64,000 nt of DNA from Tubulanus polymorphus (Eukaryota > Nemertea > Palaeonemertea > Tubulaniformes > Tubulanidae), in contig NC_134028.1 in NCBI RefSeq assembly GCF_964204645.1, positions 19,814,153 through 19,878,152 on the forward strand. Reading direction: 5' to 3'. The translations under genes were made by a program, and so were the position numbers. Below the pieces are notes generated by a model that searched no databases, was not told the DNA's origin, and was given only the letters and a program-made list of their open reading frames with translations. This document shows, one piece after another, positions 1 through 40,711 of this stretch (the first letter of the stretch is position 1; each line of letters begins with the position of its first letter).

Positions 1-2545
1 TTTCATATTGGACGAATGAATATGAACTGATTGAGTCGGAGATGAATTATTAGTCGAGGTCCACAGTGTCAAATTCATCCCGTTTAAACGGGTACGATTC
101 ACAAATTGCCGCCGTTCTGTTGATATTTGTATAAATTGACCCGAGGTCCACTCAGTCTGTTAGTCCTAGCTGATTAGATTAAGCTGCTGATGGCGCAGTC
201 ACAGCAGTCACAGCGAGCTCTCACTAATAAATGAATTCGCATTGAAAAACTTCACGCTTCACTGCACATGATTACTCGCAATCGATAAATCTACCGCATC
301 ACAGAAACTTATCATGGCTTCCACGGCGGCCATTTTTATTTCTGTGTCAGAATTTTTACTATTATCATCGATTTGTAATCAATTCAAATTTACTTTATTA
401 CACAGACCAAATCGAACCTCCTCAAATCTGTCACGACTTTCTGAAATCGATAGATTTCGTGGCGATAGAACTTTTCATCTTGCGTGTTATTTATGTCCGG
501 AAATAAGATGAATGAAAATTAATGTGAAGTCGATTTTTTAAAAATTTGATAACCGAACTTTTACTAGAATGGCGTTTCAATGCGAAATGAACGACAACTC
601 GTTATTTTCAGAGTGACATCTCAGTTTCTGTATCGATCAATCTATCGAGTAATATCTCAATCTCTTATCTCGGATATATCATATTCGCATTGACGAAATG
701 TGTTTCCACATATTTTTCTCGACGATTTTCTCTAATTCAGCCGCTCATTCTTTCTCTCTCTCTCTCCTGTTGCTAGCTTTTAGGATATAATTTACTGGAT
801 GAAAAAAAATAGATTGCCGCTGCCATAATCATATAGAATTTACACACAGTCACACGCGACCATCAATAACTCTAAAACCCCGATACGAAAGTACAACTTT
901 CAATAAGATTTTTACAGCTGATACCGAAATGGAAAGCATCAATTGGCAGCGACAGAAAATGATTCCATCACAAACAATCAATCCGAGAACGCAAAATGAA
1001 AAAATAACGAATGTCAAATTTTCAGCTCCGATCTTCTTCTTCCCGTATGCGACAATTCTCAATGGGAGAATCGATAATATTCACTCTCGCGAGTAACAGT
1101 TATACTGCGAGATTATGTTTGCGTTTAGCTAATGATACGAAATACTAGCGGCCAGTTACTCTCGGGATCAAATTAATCTCGATTCAGAATTTACGTCGGT
1201 TTTACTCTCGTCGAGAAGGCGACGATAAATTCACGGATTAATACCGATTGTTGTATTTACTCTCCGACGACAGCTTGGTGTGATGTTTACTCGCGCGAGT
1301 CGATACTAAAATTGAAACCGAGATAAAATTGAAAGTGAAACGTCACCGTTGATTAATATGGCTTCAGGATTTTGATTTGTAAACTGTTTAATTGTGTCGA
1401 ACGCGAGTAATTTGAGGATGGTTGTGACAGAACTGTGAGAGCGGGGGAGACCGGGTGAGACAGATTCATTAAACAATCTCAGCGTAAAAATGACCCGGAT
1501 GTTACTGTTATTGATAAAACTGTCAATATCCATGTCACGTGACAATAGCAGGTCGTTTTTCGATGCGGTTATTTATTGATTTTTATCATTTCGAAATGCA
1601 GATAACTTTAATGAAGCCGAATTGAAATATTCGGTGACGTTGCGATGAAATGAGACTCGGCGGCAATTAAAAATGTTTCAATAATCGTCTGGAATTTGTT
1701 TATTTTTCCGACTGTGAAGTGGTGACTGATTTGATTTAATTCCAAGGTTTATTAACGTATTCTTAACCTGCCCTTTCTACAGAGACGAACGGGGGCGATT
1801 TATTCCGAGAAATGTACGCAGTGATCCAAGTATTTCCAAATGCGTAAGACTTTTAAAGTAATTTACGTAACATTAACATCCTTCACCAGTACTTATATAG
1901 AGTTTAAGTAAAGGGTGAGTCTGTTCATTCATGACTCTACAGATACTATCAATACCTTTCTTCCAGCCCGGATACTAGAAAGAACTACTACATCTAATAT
2001 CTATATTGTCTTTGTATACGGTTATCCGTCATCTCTGTACTAAATATCGTTATATAATTATGTATTTGTCATAAATGTTTTCGTTGACAATAACGATTCT
2101 TTGAATAACAAATTCGCTTGGCCCTGCTCAGAATGAAAACAGTTAAAACAAGCGTAAAACAAAGTCTGTCGTGACGCTATTGTTTAGACTAAGAAAATCA
2201 TGGAACTACAACGAATATTTGGCATTAAAGAATGGACACATTCTCACTGAGGCAGATTTGGCATCAAATTCGTTCTTAAGAAAAATGTCGACGCGAAGTG
2301 TGCACTTTTTGGAGGACGATGATCCTTCCAGAGATAAAGAAACGAATCGACAAAAAACGAGCTTCGGAATTTTCATTATTTCACTGATGAAATACATAAA
2401 TTACGAAGGGTCCAGTTACACAAAAAAAGATTACATGACTGATTCATGGTTCGGTTTATTATTTTTAGATGTTGTACCTTCGTGTGAAACTGGACCGAGG
2501 AGTTTGCAGTTAAGCGACGATAAGTAATTAGATTTATGTACTTAC
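1..2545. other. Non-coding left edge, intron of the adhesion GPCR
   Basis: No exon could be supported here. The adhesion GPCR reading from the right stops at a splice donor at 2546, so TM6-TM7 should lie further left. I looked on the minus strand for the usual TM6/TM7 signatures and found none. A hydrophobic open frame at 850-1062 (minus) does not match TM5-TM7 of the family. A short TC-rich run lies near 750-768. Confidence 0.5.
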
Positions 2546-30284
<27,739 letters not shown>

Positions 30285-30309
30285 GATTGCTTTCTTCCGA
30301 AATCTGGAA

Positions 30310-32790
30310 TGAGAAATACGAAAATACATTGTACATGAAAAAATGATTTTCATTATTGTGGAGAGCATGATAATTCAATTTCGTTCTATTCGTCATAATA
30401 AATCCTAAGTACGTGATTGTAAATGAAAACAAGATCAACATCTCAAATCCCCTTCTCGAAACTCACTCGATCGAATGGAGTTGTAAGTTGGCCTAATTGG
30501 AAATCAGTCTCATCAGGTTGCGAGAAGTAACTCAAAGTATTTTCTATCATTCGAACTTCGCAGAACAATCTATATTACACGTAGTTACCTTTTATTTACT
30601 ACTTTTAACCACGGATGCATAAGTGATTATTTCTTTAAAACTTGCCTTATTACGAAGAATTGCTGAATCGATGTAACCGCATCCTCGATGGTGTTCGCGT
30701 TATTCAAAACTATTTGCATGTACTTCGTGGCAATAGTTTCAACAAGGCGACAACTCGCAGCGTGAATATGAATAAAACATATAATGCGTGTAAACATGAG
30801 CTTTTTCCATATATTTCATTAAATATTTTAGACCAACGCGCACTCTTCAAAATGAAATATTGGACAATTGAGATCGAACGCTATATTCAGAATTGTTGTC
30901 GTGAAATGTTCGGGCCAACCTGTACATCGCGCCATCATAATGCTTAGGCCATAATTCGAACAATATCCGTGGCTTATTGATTGTTGCAATACTTGAGAGA
31001 CATTTTCCAAAGATCTTTAGAATTTGAGATAAAACTTAGGTGCATTTTAGAAGGGCCAGTGTAAAGGGTGGTGTCCGAAGAAAATATAGACCATTTAAGG
31101 AAATCGGTTTGTGAAGTTGGTGAAATCTTATTTGAACGACGTGTTCTCGGTAGATGGCTAGTTAACCCATCCACAGGCGATCGGAGGCCCTGGATTAGGT
31201 ATTAAATGTGTGCGCATGTTAATTGAAGGACAATAAGGAACTGTATGGGTACATATGGGTATTTCTGTATTTGGCGGTATCGTCAGTTTGTCGGTCTGTC
31301 CGCACAGAAACTTCAATGTGCGGAGCTGAATTGCATACTTCATCTATTTTTCATAATGTAACCTTGTACTGTTCCATACTTGACTTGAACTGTCGCGATG
31401 ACACGACAACGTAGCAACACAGATAGCATTGAAGTGGTGACAGGTGAAAACTAAATATCCGATGCTACTGAAAGCATACAGTTACTACACGGTTTTGCGA
31501 TGTCTCGGAGCTTTGTTTTCAGAATCGAACATGTCGTTATTTTAGACCGAAAGGAGTTATTGTCTTCAATCTATATTGAAAAAAACCTTCCCTTACGTTA
31601 GGGTTCTAAACCATAATTTTAAGCGATTGAAAGAGCCGCCATTTTGTGTAGCGCTCTGTGATAGGCTCTAGATTTTCAACAAGAGTGATATATAACACTA
31701 TCAAGAGTTGTCAAGTACTCTTCTGCAAGGTGTATATATTAAATACTTTGAGGCAGTTACCGTAAAAACGGTCTAAAAATGTATGCACCACAAAGGTTTA
31801 TGTCAAGATACTGCTCCCTCTAGATCGATTTCTGACCGAAAGATTCAAAAACATATTTATGTTCGTCTTTCGTATGCATTTGAAAATCCGAAAATCGAAT
31901 TTAAACTGATTATCACTATAGTCTAATGCCGTCGTTGGCCCCTTATTATGTCCTCCCCACAGGTGGAATCGACCTAGGCTTTCCCATTCGTATCGGAACT
32001 ATTATTGACTGCATCTGCCCTCATTTACTAGGATTTAGTACCGTTAGAGAATTTAACTCCGCGCCGCTACGGTTTGGGGTGTGTATCAGTCGGTCAAGTT
32101 ACAGTGGCCAATCAATGCGGATAGTGTTGGTTTCATCAGACATTTGTGACAAGCTTGTTTGAAGAAAATAAAGTCATACATCGTTATCAAGAGTTTTAGA
32201 AGAAAGTATTGTTAACATTGTAAATTTATCATGACCCAACTTATAATGACCGTGTTACAACACTATTGCGTAGTACCATGGACTCAGTCAATGGTAGTAC
32301 GTAATAAAGATAAGTCGGTGAAAGATATTCCGAGTGATGGTGTTGTTTTCTACCAATGTCTGATATTGGTGATTGGTGTATCTAACCGAAATGTCCACAA
32401 ATACAGCCAAATCATCGGCACAACCGTGGTTACATTTGGCGTATTCTAAAAGGAATTGCCTTCAATTTACATCCTTCGGTTTTGAATAGACACAATTTGC
32501 TAGCATGGGACATTTTGCATCCAGGAGATTTTTTTTTTTAGAATTCACCTCGAACTAATTGGTAACTTGATAACTCAATACCGAGTCAACATGTGTTACG
32601 TTTCATGAATTTAAAACTCGAAATCTTAGAGTATCGAATATACAATTTAAAAAGCTTGTGCTATCAATAGAGTATCAAATATCTCATCTAGAACCTGTAA
32701 TTCAATGATAGAATATATAAGAGTTAATGCTCGTGCCAATATAATATATCTCGAATTCCTTCCAGCTGATAAACCTCGGGTCCTTCACTC
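30310..32790. other. No supported gene between the adhesion GPCR 5' end and the rhodopsin-type GPCR
   Basis: Several 60-100 codon frames occur (for example 30642-30947 plus, 31158-31343 minus, 31926-32162 plus), but none has a recognisable domain, paired splice sites or a good start. The adhesion GPCR promoter and non-coding first exon should be in this stretch. I could not place them. Confidence 0.45.
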
Positions 32791-32794
32791 AGTG

Positions 32795-33795
32795 ATGACG
32801 TCTGTTACGAATTCATCTGACGTGTCGTGCGTAAAAACTTTACCGATACGAAAAGTTTACATCGATACGTTTTACGTCCATGCGATTGTACTATCGTTAC
32901 GATCGAACGTTTGAAACGAAAATCATACTACGTATGCAAATTCGTAGCTTGTTTTGATTTATCGTTTCTCGTTTCGTTCGCGTTTTTGTACCCGATTCGG
33001 GCGTTGTACGTTTACGCGATTATGGGTGACGTCATGTTTCGTTTTTACGCGCTCAAATTCGGGGGTTGGATTTTGTTCATATTTTCATATATGTTTCTCT
33101 GGTTAGAGACATCGAGGAATTGGTCGGTTGTTTTGCTCAGTGTTGATCGGCTAGTGGTGATTTCATTTCCGTTGCGAGCGGTGCGATTTTGGACACAAAG
33201 AAAACTACTATCAATTATGATTTGTGTGGTTACCTTAAGCGCGTTGGCAAACTGGCATTATATCATACAAGGCTCATTCCCAGGACTTTATCGCTGGCCT
33301 TGTCTTAGATTAGATATTCGTGTTTATACCCAGTTCAGCGGTTATACACTCTTCAAATATACTGATTTTCTCACAAAACTCATCACAAATTACACCAATT
33401 ATGTTTACATGTTCATAACGTCAATATTCCCTACTTGTTTTTTGATAGTTGTCAATTTTCTGTTAATGTTTGTTTTATATCGTGCGACCACAGCTCGACG
33501 GTCTCTTCGTCGAAGTGATTCCGTCGCCCGCAACAATGTCATCGATATCCGCGCTCTCAGAAATGTCGTTGCGCTCGTCGCTTTCTTTCTAATTTGCGAA
33601 ATCCCGGCCACAATGCCGCGACTTTTTGAAATAAACGGTTTTGTAATACGCGATTATAGATTGCGAGCAATGTTTTATCAATTCGCTCTCACTACAACGG
33701 TTTTCAATTCAGTCGGTAATTTTTTCATCCTTATTTCTACCGATGATAGATTCCGTAGTTTCACACGATGCCAGGCGTGTCGGGTAGACCGGTAG
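32795..33795 (+). pseudogene. Rhodopsin-family GPCR (FMRFamide-receptor-like), 5' end disrupted
   Basis: The frame open from 32827 to 33795 encodes TM2-TM7 without an ATG before TM2. TM2 is KRKSYYVCKFVACFDLSFLV. The TM3 end is SRNWSVVLLSVDRLVVISFP, so DRY is replaced by DRL. TM6 is VVALVAFFLICEIPATMP. TM7 is TTVFNSVGNFFILISTDDRF, so NPxxY is degenerate (N-S-V-G-N). The family is inferred from the lophotrochozoan FMRFamide-receptor-like pattern in TM2 and TM7. An ATG at 32795 in another frame starts MTSVTNSSDVSCV, an N-glycosylated N-terminus, and runs to YIDTFYVHAIVLSL before a stop. A deletion or frameshift in TM1 therefore separates it from the rest. Either this is a recent pseudogene, or a missed intron or assembly error joins the frames. 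Calling it broken is an inference. Confidence 0.65.
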
Positions 33796-33869
33796 TTTCG
33801 GGGCTGTAGTACGCCGACTGAGAGACGTTCTAATCGAAAAATTTGTTCCATCATACACATTGAGGACAC

Positions 33870-34370
33870 GTTAGATTTCCTACTTATTATGAAAAATACT
33901 GCAGTAGATAGCAGCAATACAATATTATTCACTGATGTTGTGGCTCTATACCCCAGTATACCTATCGAAGATGTTAATAGAGCTGTTAATGAGTTTCTAC
34001 ACATGTGAAGCTATCGATAGTAGTTCTTAGTAATAATATCTGTAAATTTTTTACAACATGCATTTTGTGCTAATGTCGGGAACGGCTATTGGTAAACGTA
34101 TTCATGCACATATATTTTAGAATCGGAAGACTTCGACAAATCTACCCACAAACCTAAATTGTGGAAGAGATTCGTAGATGATACATAAGTTTGGTTTGTG
34201 GGAACAGGGTCTTGATGAGTGTTTAACTAAATTTACTGAACGTCAGATTTACCCATGAATATACCTTTTTAGAAGCTAATCATCTAGATGTTAGAGGCTA
34301 CAAATCAAATTGGAAAATTGGTACTGACCTATACACTAAACCCACTGATACGCACCAGTATCTACATTTC

Positions 34371-34454
<84 letters not shown>

Positions 34455-34875
34455 ATAATAATAATCTAGGATTCGTACGACATTAATCAAGAAGATGTTA
34501 GCTCGAGAAACCATGCGCTCGTTACGAGGCCTATTTGTTAAAACCTATTAGATTAATAGGGTTCATATGTAATTTTCCTATTGTATTTTCAATAACAGTT
34601 GCGATCAAAATACAGCCACGAGAACTTAACTTTGTCTGTGGCCTCTCAATTAGAAAATCAATAGTTCCAACTTCGGCACGTGTCTAATCAAAGGGTGGGG
34701 TAAGAGAGATTTAATAAAGTTATTCTAATTGACGCAACGATTAAAATTTTGAGATGCTCCTTTAGTCCATTCATCATTTAGTATAAGTGACAGTGAGAAT
34801 GTTGAGTCAACACCTTGTGGCTACAAAAGATGTTAGATATGTCCTATTCTTAATCAAAGAAGAGGAGCTTGTGTA
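33870..34875 (+). mobile_element. Decayed Penelope-like retroelement, reverse transcriptase fragment
   Basis: Frames broken by stops contain FTDVVALYPSIPIEDVNRAV, then KLWKRFVDDT (the DD catalytic motif), then IGTDLYTKPTDTHQYLHFIS. These three, in this order, are the Penelope-like RT signature (DV..LYP.IP, RFVDD, KPT.TH.YLH). Further on (34800-34870) comes TPCGYKRC-ICPI, the Cys motif before the GIY-YIG endonuclease in this class. An (AT)n array at 34376-34451 interrupts it. Multiple stops show it is inactive. Only the retroelement class is claimed. Confidence 0.8.
34376..34451 (+). repeat. (AT)n array inside the Penelope-like remnant
   Basis: About 38 units of AT, followed by TAA repeats. 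Confidence 0.95.
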
Positions 34876-35720
34876 AATTGTTATGCATAGCATGTTACAG
34901 CCTGGCACGTGGGGCTGTTAAGTAGACTTCCCTGGACATGAGAATGACCGATGCCCAATATTCATTGTTACCGTCACTGCCATGGCAACTGTTTTATGTC
35001 CATATTCCAAAAAAGTGACCATATGGTCATTGGGGCTAGATTTTGGAATTCACATGATATATGTGTGGTATCTTATTGTCGGAAATTGAAGTAAACTTTA
35101 CACGGTATCAGATTTTCTCGGAAAAATCTGCATTTGTTGAGATTTATTGCCATGGCGACTGCAAAATCTTTGATTTTCTCATTTTGTGTGTGTCTTTTCG
35201 GCAAATATAGTTACATATTTGATTTGCCTCACAGGTTTAAACAATTTTTCTATAACATCTTCTTCACATAATTTGGTGTATTTTGAATATAACCTAAATT
35301 TAAATCATCCGTACGATACCAAAATATCCTCTCTTAAACACGGGAAACGAAGAGTCTGGAGTTACCATGTTTAGAAAGTTTTTTTTTATGGAAACAGAGT
35401 TCCTCTCTCAAAGTAACTTTCTCATATCAAGAATGAATCGTGTTACACTAGCACCAGTGGCAAGTGGACCTACCTAAGATAGTGACTGGAACCAGGGAAG
35501 TGTGATCTCATCACACTTCCCTGCTGGAACCAATCAAAGACTATCGCCGTCATTGCCATGGCAGCCATTTTGTTTGCAAAAGATTGAAAAGGCATTTATA
35601 TTCGTATCATTCTCTTTTCAGGCAAAATGTTTAAGTCTACTGAATAGCCCCACATGCGATGCCAAGCTGTAACATGCCATGCATAACAACCCAGAATTCA
35701 AAACATAAGCTCCTCTACTA
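34860..35720. repeat. Foldback repeat with ~75-bp inverted arms
   Basis: The left arm holds 'gttatgcatagcatgttaca' and 'cacgtggggctgttaagtag'. The right arm (35633-35715) holds the complements of 'gttatgcatggcatgttaca' and 'catgtggggctattcagtag'. The order and spacing match, so the arms are diverged inverted copies. A third half-match ('gttatgcatagaatgt') is at 35825. No coding sequence lies between the arms. Confidence 0.6.
35487..35522. repeat. Hairpin-forming inverted repeat
   Basis: 'cagggaagtgtgat', a 3-base loop, and 'atcacacttccctg': a perfect 14-bp stem. Confidence 0.85.
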
Positions 35721-37134
35721 TCAGGATGAAAGGTTTTACAGTACGGTTACAGTCGACAAATTCTACAAACTTTCGATTGTAATTCAAACAAGAGGTCCAT
35801 GGGCGTTGAAGTTTCGGTTATAATGTTATGCATAGAATGTATAACCAGGTGACATCACCATTCTTGGAAAAATACCTTTTTCCATTCTGACTTAAAGAAC
35901 ACAGTGACCAAATGTGTAAAATCATTTCTATCGGTATACGACCGCAGTAACTTAAAAGAGACGTAACCGATTTTACCAGCATGCGTTTGTCTTTCCGGGG
36001 AGAAGGGCACTATACTAAATATTTGCGGCCTAGACAGCAAATAAAAGAAAACAGTCCAAAGATTATTTTTTTCAGGGCTAATAAACCGTTCGAACCTTCT
36101 GAACAGCCACAGCAAACACCCCTCAGAGTTGAAGAATATGGCAATTGAATAACTTATTGAAACTAATTATTGAAAATCTTTTTATTGCTATATTTAATGT
36201 TTTTGACGAAAGTTTTTAACGAAAAGTTTACATTGCATATAGGCACAATGACAGGTAATCTGTCAACATTCTATGAGTTGTATAACAATATTGATAAAAA
36301 GATTTGAGCACAAACATAGGAACTTTTAGCTGTTTTATTAAGATAATGACCATTGCAAAATCTATTGTAGCGGGACGTTTCGACATAAAACAGTGTAGCC
36401 TCATCTACAATTACAATGTACAGCAGTTATTTTAATAAGCACAAAATTGCAATGAAATTTTTGAATATAGTGAATACACTGAATTGATCCGCAGCTAGAA
36501 TTTAAGTCGACACCAAAGAAAAATCGTTAAACACTTCGGACTATCAACAATACATCAACATCGCTTTGTTATTTTTCACCACATCTAGTACATAGCACCA
36601 GAACGAATTGATTAATGGTGGTGATAGGCATTCGTGTGTGAGGCATATTTAAACTATCTACTCCCTCTATGTGGTCGGACCAAATTCATGCAGTCTTTAG
36701 TTCTTTGGCAACTTGATGAAACATAATCTCTTTAACTTGATATTTGGTTGACCTGAGAATTATTTCGCATGTTACTGATGTGTATACTATTCAATCATTT
36801 CGAGTCAATTATTTCAATTTACGATAAATTAAGAGTATATATTATCCTCTGCAAAAATGCATGCCCAATGCTACACAGCAGACGTCTACCCATGTTTTCA
36901 GCTTAGTGTCGGATATCGATCAGAACTACATTCGCAGAAAATTATTGAAATATGATATCAGATATTTGAACACTAACGTTTGAAAGTGGATTCAAATTCC
37001 ATTCACACAACGTGGCTGAATGAAATTAGAAAATTCAGTACGTACGCATTACATAGATAGATAAAGGCAGTCGATTATTTGATCTGATAATTTAATAACT
37101 TTAGTGTCATTATCGATAAGATATGAAGACTTAC

Positions 37135-37192
37135 CCGTTACTAAATAGATTACTGAAATCAACACAATCGTTTTAAAGATGTAATAATCCAT
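37135..37192 (-). CDS. First coding exon of an unidentified secreted protein
   Basis: ATG at 37192 starts MDYYIFKTIVLISVIYLVTG, a short signal peptide, and is cut in phase 1 by a gtaagt donor. A TATA box lies upstream at 37344-37354. Downstream exons are not certain. A frame at 35870-36045 (minus, ..KIGYVSFKLLRSYTDRNDF..) with possible splice sites is one candidate, but its phase does not fit a direct join. The gene family is unknown. Confidence 0.5.
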
Positions 37193-37343
37193 TGTAATCT
37201 TTTAATCCTATGAGTGGTAATCCGTCATCATCGATTGAATGGTAATCCGTTAATCCCGCGTTTACTGATTATCCGCTAATTCAGTGGTAGTGATGATGAT
37301 GACTATAGTCATTGGCTGAACTGATTTATTGATGTCGCATCAG

Positions 37344-37354
37344 ATTTTTTTATA
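37344..37354 (-). promoter_or_regulatory. TATA box for the secreted-protein exon at 37192
   Basis: Minus-strand 'ggtataaaaaaatctg', about 150 bases upstream of the ATG. A start site near 37320 would give a 5' UTR of about 130 bases. Confidence 0.5.
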
Positions 37355-38163
37355 CCGGGATCATCTGTCACTCAAACCCGAGACGTTAGAGAGGAGCACA
37401 TCTCCTTAATTAAACACTGACGACTGGCATAAATTACCTGATTACATATTTTCGACTTCTGTGAAGGTAAACTAATTTAATGTTCTAATCATTGTAATTG
37501 AAAGTCGATTAAGATCTGATCGACAAATTAAAATCAGCAACGAATTAACAGTGATATATAGATTAATTACCCCAGTAATTAGTTCTAAATTAGCATAGAT
37601 ACAATGGCACCAATTTGTATCACAAAAACACATCATCTAATCATCAACTCAAGAAGGCTTTTGCCCATATTGTCAAAATCTAGAATCCTTGTGACTTCAT
37701 CCCTCAAACAGCAGGTCCCCGCAGCATCCAGGAATTTCGTATGAACCCATAAAAACCTTAAACACCTTCATACATGGTCAAATTGAATGGACATGATAGT
37801 GTTCGTCGATATCATCAGAAAGGGCAGCATCTCATGCTGCTTTTGATATCGCGGATATTCGTCACCGTGAACTGGTGCAACCTTTGGGGGAAATCTTTTT
37901 CCCAATTGTTAACGGTCTAGTAAATGATTTAATATACATAAAAACTCTCATTCAAGTTGCCTAGACGGAACCTCATAGAACAACAACAACAGAATATACG
38001 AGTGACATGTATATCAAGGCAATCAATTTCTATAACCATCGAATGGGACAACGATGGTTGACCTAATAGTAAAATGTGTTTTCTGTAGAATTCATAGACC
38101 AGTTTGGAAATTTTTGTCAAACGTCAAACGATTCAAGGTGGCTTTATTTGCAAGATACTAGAT

Positions 38164-40151
38164 ATGGCAGCTAAACCGAATATACTGGAGATATTAGCAA
38201 AACGCATAATCATTGGCGACGGTAGTTACATGAATACATTCGAAAAAAGAGGATATGTGACTGCTGGGCTGTATACTCCTGAATGCGTTCTAGAACATCC
38301 TGACGCCGGTAGGTTTTACATGTTTCTGACTTATTTCTACCCACATCCCAACTTTACCCGATCAATTTTAGCACACCTTCCTGTCTGCAACAAAATCTAT
38401 AGTTTTGTGGGCATCATTTTGAATTAAAACAATGACGAACTACGAGGCATCTGCCAGAAAAAATGTCCTTTAAAATAACCGTTGGGTTATCTTCAAGTCA
38501 AAACGGATTAGCCGATAAAAGAAAAATCATTAATTTGCCATTTTTCAGTCAGTGGTTTACATAAAGAATTTGCTCGAGCTGGAGCTGATGTAATGCAAGC
38601 ATTCACTTTTCATGCGACGGATGGAATGCTTCAATGTAGTGAGTCGGCCAAAAATTATAACGTAGGTTGTGGTCTTTATCTATCTCACTCTTATTCAACT
38701 ATTCAGTATTTCTATTCAACTATTCAGTCATACAAATTGTACTGAATGGTTAGTGCTAAGGTATTGATGTACATATCTATAATTTATCTTAGACATCTGA
38801 AATAAACCGTGCGGCGTGCGATCTTGCACGTAATGTTGCCACATCATACAATCTACTAGTTTGCGGAGGTTTGTCGCCTACACCGACATATACAGCTGGA
38901 AAAGGGAAGGCAGCAGTTCAAGCAGAATTCGAAAAGCAATGCCAAGTGTTCAAAGAAAAGGATGTCGATTTCTTTATAGCTGAGGTAAAATTCTACTATT
39001 CAAGACAAAGATGGTATTCATTGGTATTTTACATTGGAAAATTTCACTATCAACAAATCGAACATTTGTATAACACTGTAGTGTCGAATGTATACATGTA
39101 TTTTTCGAATCCAGTTTTTCTGTTCAATCGAAGAGATGGAATGGGCGATTGATGTCATGAAGAAATACAACAAACCTATAGCGTGTACGATGAGAATAGG
39201 CCCAGTTGGGTGTATGGATGGAATCAGTGCAGGAGAGTGTGCAGTTAGAATGGCTAAACGAGGTGTAAAATCATGCCCTCACTCTAGATACATCCCTCTT
39301 AATATACGTTATTTTTCAAACATGTTTCAATGTCGTGCAAAGTTTAGTAAATCATAATCGTAGGTGTTTGTTTTCAATCACCCAGGGGCCGATATTGTGG
39401 GTTTAAATTGCCAGTTTGATTATAACGCGCAACTGAAAACGATGAAATTGATGAAAGATGCCCTGAATGAAGCTGGTTTATCTCCATTTCTGATGATGCA
39501 GCCAATCGGATTCCTTTCTCCTGAAACTGAGTATCTAGTTGAAGGATATTCTCAACTACCCGAGTACTTGTTAGGTGAGCTGAAATAACAATTGGATCGT
39601 CTCGATATTGAAATAAGTAATATGTAGATGCTTTTTCATTTTCAGCGATGGAACCACGCATTCTTACTCGTTGGGAATGTAGAGACTATGCCCGTAAAGC
39701 TTATGAACTTGGAGTGAGGTACATCGGAGGATGTTGCGGATTCGAGAGTTATCATATTCGTGAAATGGCCGAAGAGGTTTGTACACGAAATGTTGCATTG
39801 CATTTCGATATCCAAATCACATTGGGAAATCCATTCGCATGATAATTCACATTATAATTACAGTTGTCCGAGGAACGAGGATTCAGACCACCCGGAAAAG
39901 ATCATAATTTACCATTCGCGGCTGGATATGGACAGAGTGTATATGAACATGATCGTCAAAAGTAAACCGATAGCCGGATAATCCTGACGTTTTTATACCA
40001 GTATCCACATTGCGCGGAAGCGTCTCTTTATATATCATGCTCTTTTATTTATTGCAGACACGGTAGAGATTATTGGATGAATCTAATCCCTAAAACCGGT
40101 CGTCCAAACAGCGCTGCTTACAACTCAGAAAAGGAACTCATTCATTTGTAA
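38164..40151 (+). CDS. BHMT: Betaine-homocysteine S-methyltransferase-like enzyme, eight exons, 369 aa
   Basis: Exons 38164-38308, 38549-38661, 38793-38984, 39115-39262, 39386-39574, 39646-39776, 39864-39961 and 40058-40151. All junctions are GT..AG with consistent phases, total 1110 nt with stop. Landmarks: start [45 protein letters not shown], carrying the first zinc Cys; [20 protein letters not shown], carrying the paired zinc Cys; end [16 protein letters not shown]. The family transfers a methyl group from betaine (or S-methylmethionine) to homocysteine using a zinc thiolate, in the cytosol. All three Cys ligands are present. Mammalian BHMT is somewhat longer (about 400 aa) because of a C-terminal tail. 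The start ATG matches the usual N-terminus. It could belong to the BHMT or a closely related homocysteine methyltransferase group. Confidence 0.92.
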
Positions 40152-40381
40152 CAACAAACCCATTATGTTTTTTTGTATCGATTGTGTGATTATAGTATTG
40201 GTCCATTTGTAATCATGTAACGTTTTTGTTTTTTCTTTCTATTTCTTTATCCTGTGAGTATCTTTCTTCTTAGTATGAACTGACACGATGAATAACTAAA
40301 TTAATGTACAACCTATGCCTTCATCTCCCAAATAACGATAGTGATCGCGCGAACGCCTAGTTTTCCCGATGATAACTTTTG

Positions 40382-40469
40382 ATCAGGCCTTTTCTGAATG
40401 TAATGAACGTTTTCCTTCTCTGATAGGGATATTTGGAGAAAATTCATTACATTCAGAAAAGGCCTGATG
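40382..40469. repeat. Perfect 26-bp inverted repeat (hairpin)
   Basis: 'atcaggccttttctgaatgt' plus 'aatgaa' is repeated in inverse orientation after a spacer of about 36 bases, 3' of the BHMT-like gene. Confidence 0.85.
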
Positions 40470-40711
40470 ATTAAGAGTCGAAACGATAGGTACAAGGAAA
40501 CAAGTCCCATCATTATCACTTTGGTGATCTGGTTTAATATCTGAGTATGCCGAACTAAGCCATCAGCTGTCCTCATGTGTTGTCAAAAGTTGAAGATTCT
40601 CAATGCCGTCCTGGTCCAACTATACTTACATATGTAATCATTGGCAGGATCCCTCGCAATTTAGAGAATGAAATTAAACTAATTTAATATTAAACAGCTA
40701 TACTTCGTGAC

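Noticed and set aside
850-1062. Hydrophobic minus-strand frame as TM5-TM7 of the adhesion GPCR
   Set aside because: It lacks the family motifs of TM6 and TM7 and has no phase-0 acceptor that joins the donor at 2546.
30642-31174. Possible transposase remnant on either strand
   Set aside because: Frames of 60-100 codons exist, but I could not identify a DDE motif or TIRs.
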